Positions 46,870 through 58,600 of a stretch of 64,000 bases of DNA are shown piece by piece (position 1 is the first letter of the stretch; each line of letters begins with the position of its first letter). Origin of the DNA: Ustilaginoidea virens (taxonomy: Eukaryota; Ascomycota; Sordariomycetes; Hypocreales; Clavicipitaceae); assembly GCF_000687475.1 (NCBI RefSeq), contig NC_057316.1, forward strand, positions 6,572,001 to 6,636,000, given 5' to 3'. A program made the position numbers and the translations under genes. The notes below the pieces were generated by a model that ran no database searches, was not told where the DNA came from, and saw nothing but the letters and a program-made list of their open reading frames with translations.

Positions 46870-47370
46870 TCAGACCTGTTGTTGCATGGAGACGCCAAAT
46901 GTACACGGGGGTTCCGACTGGAGACCCTCGTCACGTTCGAACAAGACCTCGTTTCTCAGACGAGAGAGAGTGTCGGGAGAACGGACTGCCTCATGACGCC
47001 TTGGGACGCCACGACTTGGACTTCTTGTCCTGTGACGGCGGCCAAGTGTTTGTTCGGTCGGGGAGGCAATGCGGGAAGGGCAGTGCTCCCGGCGAGCCCG
47101 GCGGAGTTGGTTGTACAGCAAAATCTGGCTCGTGGGAGATCTGAGGGCGGCCGGAGACGTATTGCGAGAAGGCAGGGGATAAGGGGATGTGGCTCGTCGT
47201 GGTGATCTTCCTCGCAGCGTGGAGGACTCATCGGGTCGCAGCGACTTTGACCTGACGGCTCTGGACAGACTCCGAGATCTCTTGCGGCCCCGGGACACGT
47301 CTTGGTCGGCAGGATATCCGGTGGGAAGAGTGTCCCTCAAAACATCATTGGCCTCGGGCAGGAGGGCCAT
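46870..47370 (-). CDS. Doubtful RS-rich ORF
   Basis: A 166-codon minus-strand frame starting MALLPEANDVL, rich in Arg, Ser and Pro (GRKRSRSLSR, RGRSPRRATSPYP, RRHRTRSPSRGV). A possible acceptor (TTCAAG) about 33 bp upstream suggests an earlier exon may exist. The RS composition resembles splicing-related tails but also arises from GC-rich noncoding DNA, and no folded domain is seen. A plus-strand 212-codon frame overlaps it. Treat as a hypothetical gene. Confidence 0.3.
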   Translation of the reverse strand: MALLPEANDVLRDTLPTGYPADQDVSRGRKRSRSLSRAVRSKSLRPDESSTLRGRSPRRATSPYPLPSRNTSPAALRSPTSQILLYNQLRRARREHCPSRIASPTEQTLGRRHRTRSPSRGVPRRHEAVRSPDTLSRLRNEVLFERDEGLQSEPPCTFGVSMQQQV

Positions 47371-50300
47371 TGCGCTCCGGTTGGGGACACCGTCTTGAAG
47401 GAAATAAGCACGTGATGAGGGGGAGGATCTGAGCAAGCAGGTCCAGCTCTCCTAGTTCAAGGGAGGAAAGTGGTCTCGTGTGCCCGGTTAGATGAGAACG
47501 AAGAGGGCGAAGCGGAGACGTGCGGTGCGGTGCGAAGCTGGAACTTGGACGACGGGCACTCAAAGCGTGGGTTGGTGGTTGTTGCCTAGAGCTTGAGAGT
47601 CTGAGGGAGGTGACGGTATAAAGGGGCGGAGGATGAAAGTCGAGAAGTATGTATGCATCCAGCAGGGGGAAGGGAGAAAAAAAAAACAGTTCAACCGAGA
47701 AGTGCAAGGTAGATGAAGGGTAGAAACTGGGCTTGGGAGGGGTGGGTAGGGAAAGAGAGTTGACCGAGCGTGAAGGATTCCTGGCCGAGCCCTGGCAAGG
47801 GAAAGTTTAAAAAGAGGTTGAGGCTAGAGGCCATTGGCGCGTGCGCAAATCCCAGGGTACAATCAAAATAACTTGAAGCAACCAGACATTAGGCTGGTAC
47901 GTAGGTTCCAAGTGCTGCGTCTAGCGAGCTGCGTCCAGCGTCCCGCGGCCGACTGCCGGGCGGTACAGTACATGTAGGCACCAGACCAGACCAGACCCCC
48001 AAGGTCGTGGTCGTGCCTGCTTGCTGCTGTTGCAAAGACGTGTGTGCTCTTATGCGCCAGGCATGCATGACAGCGGACCAGGCACCGCGGCGTGGGCCCA
48101 CCAGCGGCGAACCACGCACCAGACGGCTTGCTGGCATCGAGGTCACCTGAGCAAGCGCGAGGTGAACCCCCCTCCAGAATGGCACCAGAATGGCACCAGA
48201 ACGGCAAAGCCACAAAACCTTGACGTTGGCGCTTGCAAGCTGGCACCATCATCCATGCAAAAGACGAACAAATCGGCCGATCAGAACGACCTCCCCCCCT
48301 TCCCCCCCTCCCCTCCCCTCCATATCAGACAAGTGACAGACACCAGCCGGCACGCCTGCCTAGCTGCAACAAGCTAGACCTAGGCACCATCAGCATCAGC
48401 CTTGCCGACGCCAGCAGAGGACCGGCCTTTGCCGTGCGTGTGAGATGACGGAGAATCGAGATTTGCTCTCGCCAGGGCACCACCACCACCACCACCAGTG
48501 GCAAAGAAGGCGCCGTTGTGAGCAACGACGCCATGTATTCGTTACGCCCGAACCCAAGCAGCTTGTCGACGGGAAATGGCACCAGACAGCACTACACCTT
48601 CCGCCACTGCACATGGCGCGGGCATGCGGCATGCGGCATGCACCTTGGGGGAACCCATGTCCCATTGATGTCTTGTGTGCCCAGGCGGCCGAGAGTTGCG
48701 ACCCAATAGTACGAGGTCTCGGACGGACTCGCACCTCAAAAGGACAGGCGGGCTAGAGCAGCTTGGAGCAAGGAGCAAGGAGCAAGCAACAAGGCGGCGT
48801 TGCCAAGCGATTTGGCGCTTCCCCGGAATTTTAGCCTTCTAGCCCCTCGACGAGGCAGCGGAAAGGCATGACAGCAAAACAGCATCCGAGTCCCCCGTCC
48901 ACCAGACTTGGCCGAAGATCTGGTGGCAGGCTTCATGTTGGCAGCAACGTCGGGCCGCGCTAGCAATACGTGCGTGCAGCGTGCAGCGTGCTGCGGGCTA
49001 CGTGCTACGTGCTAGTTGACGTCTGGTGCTACGTAGTCGTTGGGCCATGTCCATTCCATTCCATTCCATGTCCAGAGTCCGGAGTAGTCATTGTCTGGAG
49101 TCTGGTGTGTCGGTGGTCGGTGTGTGTGTATGTGTACTGACTGTATTGTATGTACGGAGTAGCAGCGCTGGCGGCTGGCTCATCCAGCGGCAGTGTGTGG
49201 CACTGTGTGGCACTGTGTGACACTGTACATACGGCACCAGACTAGACTTGTCTGCCCCGTTGCCGAGACACGCCGTCGCTGCCATGCCACCCCCTTGGCT
49301 GGTGGTTCTCGTTTCATCTCTTTTCATCTCGTTCGAAATTCGTACTCTGCACGGATACACATTCTCGTTCCATGGCGCCCCCGGCTGCCCGGCAAGTGCC
49401 GTCGGCATCATCATTCAGTCATTGATCTGGCACGGACCTGTCCACAACCCCACAGGTGGTGGACAGACAGCACAGGCCTCCACGTTATACGCCGTCCGGA
49501 CAGAGTCCAGCCCGTCCAACCAGCTCCATCAACGGCTCGACAAAGCACGGAGTGGCTCGCCGCATTGATTGATGATCCTATCCTCGTCCCGCTTTCGCTT
49601 TGCTAGAGCCTTGCGTCTTGGCCCGGTCCTCTCGGCGCCCCCGATGCAGCTGGTGCATCCCATGTCCCCTTGCTGCTCGCCTCTTGCTTTCGTTGATGAG
49701 CTTGCGGATGGAAACACTTCGGGCATGCTTTGACGACCTCTCTCGCATACGGAATACGCGCTGTGGATTGCGACGCCGACGGACTGGGAGTTCCTCCTCC
49801 ACCCGGCTTGTCACGTACCCCTGCCGTTGGGCATGTTGTTGTCGCAGCTACGGTAGCACTCGGCACCCAACATTGATGTGAAGGCTCCCAACACACAAGG
49901 GTGGCAAGTATTGTACGGGGCAGTTGCAGCTAAAAGGACCCGTTTTCGTGAGGGCAGGGTCATCTTTGCCTGGCTCCTCCAACCCATCTCATCTCGCCTT
50001 GGTCGGGTTGAACTTTGAGCCAACAGAGAGCCCCCTTGCACTAACGCCTCGGCAAGGTCGCTCCGAGCTTTGGGGCTTTGGACCCCAGAAAATCCCGGGG
50101 CGCAAGCATGGCACATGCATGGCCATAATCAAGGATGCGGCTTCCCGGTCGGTCGTTGCAGAAACTGAAACGCTCGTTCGTTCCCAGGCAGGTGATGGTA
50201 AAGAAGTCAATAATACGGTTCATGCTCTGGAAAAAAAAAAGAAATAAAAAAAAAGACGCTGCCTCAATGATGCGTGATGCTGGACATCTTCTCTCATCTG

Positions 50301-50553
50301 GCTGGTGCTGCATCTGCATCCTGACCAACCCAGACACGCGGATGGGCGGATGGCAACGTTTGGCTGGCGAGAAACACTGGACACGGTATGGACAAAGCAG
50401 TGAACCCGTGAACCCGTCAACGTGCCGTCACGCCGTCGACTCGATTACTCCCGGGCTGCAAAACAGTGAGCCCACTCCCAAGCAACGATCAACGACGTCG
50501 TGTGCACCACCACCACCACCACCACCACCACACACACTTCAGCCCGGCCAGGC
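47371..50553. other. Intergenic, 3.2 kb, no gene seen
   Basis: Contains GGCACCAGAAT repeats (48177-48205), CCAC trinucleotide runs (48480-48497, 50505-50530), AGCAAGG repeats (48768-48790), CATTC repeats (49050-49070), GGCACTGTGT repeats (49195-49222) and one TACGGAGTA (49153). Open frames are short and repetitive. Confidence 0.5.
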
Positions 50554-51276
50554 TCACTCGACACGGCCCCTCAGCCTCTCCCAGTCATTCTCCGTCATGC
50601 CGAAATCCAGCTCGTCATGCCACCCCCTGTTGAAGTAAATCGTCTCCTTCCGCCTCCCCTCGAGCCGGAAGCCAATGTCCTGATACAGGTGGATGCCCCT
50701 CTGGTTGTAGCTCGCAGCTACCATGCACACGGTGTGCAGCCCGGCGTGCATAAAGGCCCAATCCAGCATCCAATTGATGGCCTCGCGGCCGTAGCCCTTG
50801 TTCTGGTACGCCCTGGCGAGCACAATGCCCATGTGAGCCGAGCGATGGTGGGCAGTTCTCGGGTCGACGCCGCCCCATCCAATGCACATTGTTCCGATGA
50901 TGGTGGGCTTTCTTCCCTTGTGCGGTTTCGGTGACGCGTGTGATGCGTGGGGCTTGTCCTCGCCCTCGCCCTCGCCCTCGCCCTCGCCCTCGGGTGGTCG
51001 TAGACAGATGGCCACGCCGAGGAGGGCGTTGCTCATGGCCGCCAGCTGGTCGTCGAGGTCTTTCTCGCCAATGGGTCGCAGGGCACGGCTCGACGCCAGG
51101 GAGAGGACCACGGGGTCCTGCTCGGTCTGGGGGAGCGCCTCCCTGATGTCTTGGTTGCTCTGGTCAATCTTGATGAACTCGAGGCGTTGCGTGCGCCATG
51201 CGTCGACGATGTCGGTTGCCGAGTAGTCCACGCTGCCGGTGGGCGAGGTGGTGTCGACGGGGCTGGTCCTGGACAT
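50554..51276 (-). CDS. GNAT N-acetyltransferase (RimJ/RimL-like)
   Basis: An intronless minus-strand frame of 240 residues from the ATG at 51276; the frame stays open upstream, but only via a TTG. It has the GNAT acetyl-CoA site: beta-strand HMGIVLARAYQNKGYGREAINWMLDWAF with the Q-x-x-G-x-G motif at about 158-163, then AASYNQRGIHLYQDIGFRLEGRRKETIYFNRGWHDELDFGM, typical of RimJ/RimL-like enzymes that acetylate small amines or peptide N-termini. A run of five Glu-Gly dipeptides (plus strand 50961-50992) interrupts the domain in a loop before the core strand. Substrate unknown. A TATATA lies about 91 bp upstream. Confidence 0.88.
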   Translation of the reverse strand: MSRTSPVDTTSPTGSVDYSATDIVDAWRTQRLEFIKIDQSNQDIREALPQTEQDPVVLSLASSRALRPIGEKDLDDQLAAMSNALLGVAICLRPPEGEGEGEGEGEDKPHASHASPKPHKGRKPTIIGTMCIGWGGVDPRTAHHRSAHMGIVLARAYQNKGYGREAINWMLDWAFMHAGLHTVCMVAASYNQRGIHLYQDIGFRLEGRRKETIYFNRGWHDELDFGMTENDWERLRGRVE

Positions 51277-51366
51277 GGTCGACGGAATCTTTTCAACGGG
51301 CACGAAATCAAATCGCAACCCAAGGAAAAGTGTGACGAGGCAGGGATGATTTATTTCAGTCGCCCT

Positions 51367-51372
51367 GTATAT
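51367..51372 (-). promoter_or_regulatory. Candidate TATA box of the GNAT gene
   Basis: TATATA within a self-complementary TGTATATACA, 91 bp upstream of the start codon. Confidence 0.35.
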
Positions 51373-51884
51373 ACACGCAAATTCCCACGTTCAACCGGCG
51401 AGCCAAACAACAAAGAATCCGCCTTGATTTCTCCAGTCGCACGCCAAGGCAGGCATGGGCATTTAGGCACTTCTCTCTCTCCCTTCCCTGCCCTTCTTCC
51501 CGTCTTCCCTTGGTCATCTGCTTACTGCGTACCGGGTACGGGTACCTACGTTGCCGGTTGAGTCAGCGGCGACGGGGGCTTTTTGGAAGACGCGACAGAA
51601 GCTAAACCCAAACCGACCTTGGCCCCCCTTTCCGCCGAACAGTCAGTCACTCAGTCAGTCGGTCAGTCGGTCGATACATGTCAGCGGCACCTTGGGACAA
51701 GTCAATCAATGCTCGTGCTGTTAATTTCCATATGCGTCTCGCTGGGCCTAATTTACGCAAGGCGTCACGCAGCACTCCATGTTCCTTGCCAATGCCAGCC
51801 ATCATGGTCTGCCTGCTCCTGCACAGGAAACCGCTGACCCACCTGCAAAGGAGCCTTTGAGCTGTCGTCTGGGTTGCTACGTCG

Positions 51885-51949
51885 TGCGTTTGCTGCGTTT
51901 GCTGCGTTTGCTGCGTTTGCTGCGTTTGCTGCGTTTGCCGCGTTTGCTG
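51885..51949. repeat. GCTGCGTTT nonanucleotide array
   Basis: Seven tandem 9-bp units with one substitution (GCCGCGTTT). Confidence 0.9.
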
Positions 51950-53039
51950 CCGAATAAAATGCCTCAGGCCCTCTGCGTTCCATGCCCTTTATAGGAGTAG
52001 ATCGGAAGTTGTTCGTTACTATTGCCCCGAGTTGCTGGTGGCTACTCTACTACACCTACTCTACGCTGCATGTATTGACCCGTGCCGCCATCTGCCATCA
52101 ACGCTTCAGAAGCCAAATAAATAAATACATACGAGCCGCATCTCAGATGCGCTGCGATCCGCCGCGATCTGCCGGCCATGCTACCACGGCGTAGGTTGGG
52201 AAATTGCCCGTCGTTTGGCCGTGGTGGCGCCAGAATATCAGCAGCACAGGTGCTAAAGGTTGACGTTAGGTCTGAGTCGATAGAAGAAGCCAAGCAGAAG
52301 CCAAGCAGAAGCCAAGGCTGATCTGATCGCATTCAATGCGTCGAGTTGACGGTTGACGTGGCCTGTGCTGCTGCAGTGAGTCTCTAGTGACTGCACTGCA
52401 GTTCCGTCACTGTCATTGACTGGTCAACGGGCCTGGTCTGGTGCCTACACGTATGGGCCCGTGGGGGGATCTGGCGGCCCCCAGGCCCCATTGCTCCGGG
52501 CTGCTGCCAGCCTGGTTCGTCGTGCCTCAACGTCACTCCTTTTTTTTTTTTTTTTGTGTTGGCATCTGTTCAACCAGCTTGCCGTGAGCCGCGTCCGACG
52601 ACATTGCCTGTTGAATCTCGCCCTTGCGTGTCTCCAGGGTCTCTCACGATTTGCTTCTTGACCCTCTCCTTTGGCCTCAAGCCGGCCGAACCTTTATCAT
52701 TTTGGCGCATCGCGGACCTCGAATCGGCGGGCCTCAAACCTGCGGCCTCGAACCTGCGGCCTCGAACCCGACGGCCCCCTTTGCGGAATCGTCCTATTCG
52801 CCTCACAAAGCTGCGCATTTGACCCCCGGGGTAGACGACAAGTGCCAACTCTTGACCGTATCCTTTGCGGGAAGAAAAGAAAAAGAAAAAGAAAAAACCA
52901 GCATCATCCGACGCGGTTGCGATCTACAGCACTGTCAAGAAGGTTGGCGCAGGTGCCCGTTCCCCCCCCCCCCCCTTCCCCCAGGGACAAGACTGTCTGT
53001 CCGTCGGTGGACACCTCACCCCCGGCGCGAAAATAAATC

Positions 53040-55650
53040 ATGCCTCGCGATCGACCCCCCACCACGGGCTACGAACGCCTCGCCCAAGCCGACCTCAGCG
53101 ACGATTCCGACGCCGATCTGGTCCAGTCGTCGGCTTCGCTGCAGCCGGCCGCGGCGCCGCGCTACACGCCCATCAGCCAGCCTCGCCACCGCTCCGGCGC
53201 CATCAGCCCCCAGACGCACGCCCAACGCCCCAAGTATCGCAAGCGCGCCGGCAGCTCCGGCGGCGTCGACATCAAGGCCATCAACGCGCGCCTGGAGCGC
53301 TGGGCCGACGAGATCGCCGCCAAGTTCAAGCGCGGCCGGGGCAAGAGCGTGGCCGGGGGGGAGGAGGAGGACGAGGAGCGGCTCGAGATCCACCACTCCG
53401 TCTTCCAGCCGCCCGAGGGCGTCCGACCCGTCACGGCCGAGGGCCTGGCCGAGACCCGGGGCGGCCTCATGTCGCGGTCCGAGTTCGAGGCCATCGTGGA
53501 GAGCGTCCGCGTCGCCATCCGGCAGGAAGTCCATCCGAGCATGATCTCCCAGGGCAGCTCCGGCAGCTACTTTGCCAGGAACCCCGACGGCAAGATTGTC
53601 GGCGTCTTCAAGCCCAAGGACGAGGAGCCCTACGCGGCGGGGAACCCGAAATGGAACAAGTGGATTCACAGGAACTTGTTTCCTTGCTGCTTCGGGCGAG
53701 CATGGTATGGCCTTGCCCGGCCTGAAACCCTTTTTTTTTTTTTCTTTTTTTTTTTTCTCCCTTGTCCTTTTTGCGCTCGCGCGAGCTGTCACATCATGCT
53801 GACTTTTTGTGGCTCTTCTCCCCCCCCCCCCCCCCCCCCCCCCCCCCGACGCCCTCCCCTTGTGTAGCCTGATTCCGAACCTGTCGTACGTGAGCGAGGC
53901 CGCAGCCTACGTCCTCGACTCGCAGCTTCGCACGCACCTGGTTCCCTACACCGACGTGGTCTGGCTGTCCTCGAAATCGTTCCACTACCCCTTCTGGGAC
54001 CGGCGCAGCTTCTACCGAAAGAAGAAGACCCTGCCTCCCAAACCAGGCAGCTTCCAAGTCTTCCTCAAGGGCTTCAAGGACGCAAACGTCTTTCTGCGGG
54101 AGCACCCCTGGCCGGATCAGTACTGGTCCGGCTTCAGGACCAACGACACGCACAGGAATCGCAAGAAGCGGTGGACGGAGAGCTGTCGCCCGTCCACGTC
54201 GGGCCCCCCGGACGACGCGGATTCGAGCGACGACGAGACCCTGGCGGCCGCGGAGGACTCGACGGATCCTCCCAAGTTCTCCTGGACGGAGCCGATGAAG
54301 CAGTCGTTCCGGGAGGAGCTGGAAAAGCTGGTGATTCTAGACTACATCATGAGGAACACGGACCGAGGCCTCGACAACTGGATGATCAAGGTGGACTGGA
54401 AAGCTGCCAAGGTCTCCCTCGCCTCGGACCCCGTTCACCTGAACATGGAGACGGGCCAGGACGAGGACGAGGACGGGCACGAGGACGGGGACGAGCTCAG
54501 TCGCCCCCGGCCCGTTGATCTGGAGCAGATGCCGCAGCCGGCGACGCGCGCGCCATATCCCTACCAGAGCCAGCGGCCAATGAATGCGTCAAGCAACGGC
54601 GCGGCGTCCAAAGAACCAGCCATATCCATCGGGGCCATTGACAATTCTCTATCGTGGCCCTGGAAGCATCCCGACGCTTGGAGGAGGTAATCCCCCCCCT
54701 TCTTTTCGTCTCCTTTTTTCTTGCACGATACGATGTAGCCTTGACCCCATTCCCGTTTGCTAAACACGCCAGCTTGCAGTTTCCCGTTTGGATGGCTCTT
54801 CCTCCCTGTCGACCTCATCGGTCGGCCGTTCTCCCAAAAGACCAGGGACCATTTCCTTCCCCTGCTCACGTCGACGGCCTGGTGGGCGCAGACGCAGATT
54901 GCGCTCAAGCGCGTCTTCCAGGTGGACCAGGACTTCCAGGAGCGCATGTTCGCCAAGCAGATCGCCGTGATGAAGGGCCAGGCCTGGAACGTGGTCGAGG
55001 CGCTCAAGACGGCGGACCACGGACCGCTGGAGCTCACGCGCCGGGCCAAGGTGTGCGTCTGGGACGACCTGGTCGACGTGCCCGTGGCGGTGCCCATGCG
55101 CGCCACGTCGTCGGAGCTGCGCCGCAACGCCTCGGCGCGGCAGTCCATGGACGAGGAGGCCGACATTGCCGGCTCCGGGGGGGCGGCGGCGGCGGCGGCG
55201 CCGCCGCCGCGGGAGGATGCCGCCACGGACCTGCTCGGCCTGCAGTCGGCGCCGGCGGGCATGCCGCGCTCGGGCCGGTTCGACGCCGTGCCGAGTCTCC
55301 ACGAGGACGACGCGGCGCCGGCGGCGGCGGAGCGCAACCCGTTCAACGGCCACGGCCTCGGCCACGGCCACGGCGCGTCGCGCTCGCTCAACGTCTACGA
55401 GCCGGCCCGGCACTACGGCCCGCGCCAGCAGCGCAGATACTCGTTCGCCTCGCCCGCCGCCGCCCGCCGCACCAGCAGCACCATCGCGCAGCAGCTCTAC
55501 GCCGACTCGCACGACCTGTACGGCGGCGACGACCTCGAGGGCGACCTGGGCTACGCCGCCGCCGAGGGGCAAATGGGCAACCAGCGCAAGGTCATTGTGG
55601 AGCGACTCGAAGCCGTCAAGAGCCGCAACCCCGTCTTCACCTGGTGCTGA
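53040..55650 (+). CDS. LSB6: Type II phosphatidylinositol 4-kinase
   Basis: Makes PI4P on endosomal/vacuolar membranes. Exons 53040-53704, 53868-54686 and 54780-55650; introns of 163 bp (GTATGG...TAG, with T and C28 tracts) and 93 bp (GTAATC...GCAG); 784 residues. The type II kinase fold is clear: nucleotide loop SQGSSGSYF (about 172) and FKPKDEEPY, the cysteine-rich membrane segment [28 protein letters not shown], whose cysteines correspond to the palmitoylated motif, catalytic RNTDRGLDNWMIK (about 384), and SFPFGWLFLPVDLIGRPFSQKT from exon 3. Inserts rich in Asp/Ser separate the lobes, and a Gly/Ala/Pro and His-rich disordered tail ends the protein. The second acceptor was set by phase: TTGCAG, not the CAG seven bases earlier. 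Confidence 0.93.
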
Positions 55651-58600
55651 AGGCCCCCATCTCCCTCCCAGGGCTCGCTTTCGCTTTCGCTGGCGTTCTT
55701 TTTTTTTTTTTTGTTGCCTTGAAATTTTTTTTTTTTTACCGACCGCATCCGATGCAGCTGATTTGCCCTTTTTGTTTTTTTCCCGTTTGATGTTTTTCGA
55801 CCCCCATCCAAATCCAGCTGAGAGCTGCACCCCCTTCTCTCTCCCCTCCGACCCAAAAAAAAATAAATAAACAAACAAAATGATGGTAATGATGCGCACA
55901 ACCCCCCGGTGCCAAACTGCGTCGCTGCAAAGCCACGGCGTTTCGTCCCCTCGTACGAGCCGCTCCCTGCGCGCTTTTCCAGGCGGACTCCAATGACCCC
56001 GAGGGCGAGCTGGGGGGCGCGGTGCAACGGCATACGTGGAAGGAGGTGCGTGGCATAGATGGCGGAGGCAAGGCAGATGCTGGTCTGGTCGGAAGGGCGG
56101 GTGCAGGACGGCTGGTTTTCCGTATGCAGCATGTCTGGGATGCTGGGAAAGACGCAGGGGACAGACAGGTAGCTGGGGCATGGAACAACGGGACAGCAAG
56201 GGAGATGCAGGACGGGGACAACAAAAGACACTAGACGCAGCTGCGAAGACACAAAGACGGCTGCGAGAATATACAAGACAACTTACTGTAAAAGAACTCG
56301 ACTGCGAGACAGGCAAGTCAACTGCAAAGAAACAAGCCGACTGCACACCACAAACAGCGAAATCGCGGCGGGCAGGCTGCCCGCTGGTCGCTGCCAACCC
56401 GACGGTTCGGTTCGGCGACGGGGAGCTAGACAAGGGTGACAAGGGTCACCTGGGACGAGACACGATGGCTCGCGCCGCTCCCGTCCCTTGATCACCGGTG
56501 GCTCGAACCAAGGGAGGACAAGGAGTAAAGGACACGACACCACGACACCAGTGACGTGACCCAAGGACCTTCCTTGTTCGGGATCGGCAGACTGTAAGAC
56601 GCATGCCCGCAGCCAAGCTTGCTTTCCCGCTGAATCTGCATGCACCGAGTACCGGGGAGGAGTCGTCTTTGCCAGCCTGCGTGCTTTGATGGATTCCCTC
56701 CCTGCCCTCGTGCAACCGCACCTTGACTTGATGATGCCTTGCCTTGATGTTTTGCCTTGATTAAGGCATTGATGCCTAGACCAAAGCCTTGTTTGTCCTT
56801 TGGGCGGCTCCAAAGAAAGTCCCCCCCCCTTTAATAAATCCGTCGCGCAAAGTCCAACTTGCTTGCCTTGCCATCAAGATTTCCCTTGGTCGACACTTGC
56901 GCCACCAATATCCAACACAACCGTGGGACGAAGCAACTCGCGGAAATTGTCTCGCCCTTTGTGGAAAATGGCTCGGGTGCTGGGCAACCAGCGCAGTCTT
57001 GGGCCCAAGAAGCCTCTTTGTTGCCTTCATAATCACTCGTCCACTACTCCGTACATGCGGAGTAGTAGTTGCCGTGCGGCTTGGTATGTACGTACCCTTG
57101 CGACACGTCTCTGCTTCTTTACCGGGTCAACCGTCAGAGTGGCTCTCTCCTCTATCCGTGTGATCCATGTAATCCAGGCACGCACGGGACCGTTAGGCGT
57201 AACCCGCGCGAGACAGCTTCCGCTGTGCCGACGCTGCCAACTGCGCTAGCGTCGAACCACCATCTGCAAGGAAGACGCCTGAGTGCGTGTTGTCGACAAG
57301 TTCCTGTAGCATCAAAGGGAACACAATGGAGCGCTTCGAATGCCGTGATACTTCCGCAATCAAGTAGACTTCCAATGATCCCGCATGGTGCTTGAAAGCT
57401 GACCCTGCCTATAAGTTGTAAACATGCATTGTCAGGGGTGGTGCCGTGTACCGGTCCCAGAAATTCGCTCCCGATAACTATGGCGACACAGATTGGGCCC
57501 AGCCCAGCCCTTGCGCAAATTCTTCGTTCCATTGACAATTTTCGAGAGCCAAGCCCGTTCCACGCCAAGTTTAGGTGACACAAAGGCACCGCCTTTCCAA
57601 TCTTCCGGATATGTGTGGGCACTCAAGGCGTCAGCAGAACTAGCAACCTCCTGATGGCTGTCTTTTTTTAAATAATGCTGCCCCTCTCTAGTTTTGTGGC
57701 ATGTTTTTTTTTTCTCTTCTGTGTTTAGCCTCGAATTTGTCGGATCGGTTTCATTCCACCTGCATGCAGAAAGAGGCTTGAGAACCGGCCAGTAGGTAAC
57801 CATCAGTCAGCCGTGTCCGTTGGAGCGGACCACTCGGACGTACGTGCGTTTATCGTGATTCATACATGCTGGTGTGACCTGAACTGAGCACAAGTTTTGG
57901 ATTTGGTCGTTTGATGCCAGTAATGCCCGTTGTTCGCTGTTGTGCCATGACGACGTTCATCGATAGGCATTCAATCATCTCGTGTGGACCAGCTCGTCTT
58001 TGGTAGCCTGTGCTGTTCGTTCATGGGGAGCGCTCGCAAATGTCAATGATCCTGTTGGCTGTCCCTCCCTCCATCCAGCATTGAGAGAGCACGTCTCCTA
58101 ACCAAGCGGTCACCAATTTCGATTTTCGCAAGTTTACCAAGCATCTTGAAGACATGGGGCATCTCAACCGATCTGCTGAATGGACTGCATCCATGTTGGA
58201 TATGCAGGCCATTTGTTATGGACGTGTGTGTGGGACGGAATACCTCCATTGGCCGGCTACTTGGCAAAGCTTCAAGGGGGCCTCGCTGTAGAAGTGGTCA
58301 CACGTCTCGGCGTCCCATCACGCGGGCTGGCAAGGAGACCCCTGAAGCCATTCCTGCAGCGCATCATCTTCCCTGCAGCTGTTGGCCTCTGGCGCCGAAA
58401 GTCAGGACCAGCGGATCCGTGCTGTTGATACAAAAGAGAACAACTTTGGCCGCACTTTTTTTTCCCAGAGCCCGGACCCCAATAACTGGAGCGGAACTTG
58501 GCATTGGGCAGCACAGCCATGATTCCCCTGCCGATGGACGTGTAGACTGGCTTGCAAGTCATGAAGTAAAGAACTATCATAAATGTCAGGCATCTTGGTC

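Larger units (their letters stand above)
51277..53039. other. Divergent upstream region of GNAT and LSB6 genes
   Basis: Holds a TATATA (51367-51372) for the GNAT gene, a CAGT/CGGT repeat (51642-51672), a seven-copy GCTGCGTTT array (about 51885-51949), AGAAGCCAAGC repeats (52287-52318), GCGGCCTCGAACCT repeats (52740-52770) and a T17 run (52539-52555). No gene seen. Confidence 0.5.

Noticed and set aside
46567..47205. 212-codon plus-strand frame
   Set aside because: Passes through an A-run read as poly-Lys and overlaps the RS-like frame; no domain.
54760..56442. 560-codon minus-strand frame opposite LSB6 exon 3
   Set aside because: Runs through T-rich 3' DNA and low-complexity Arg runs; no domain.
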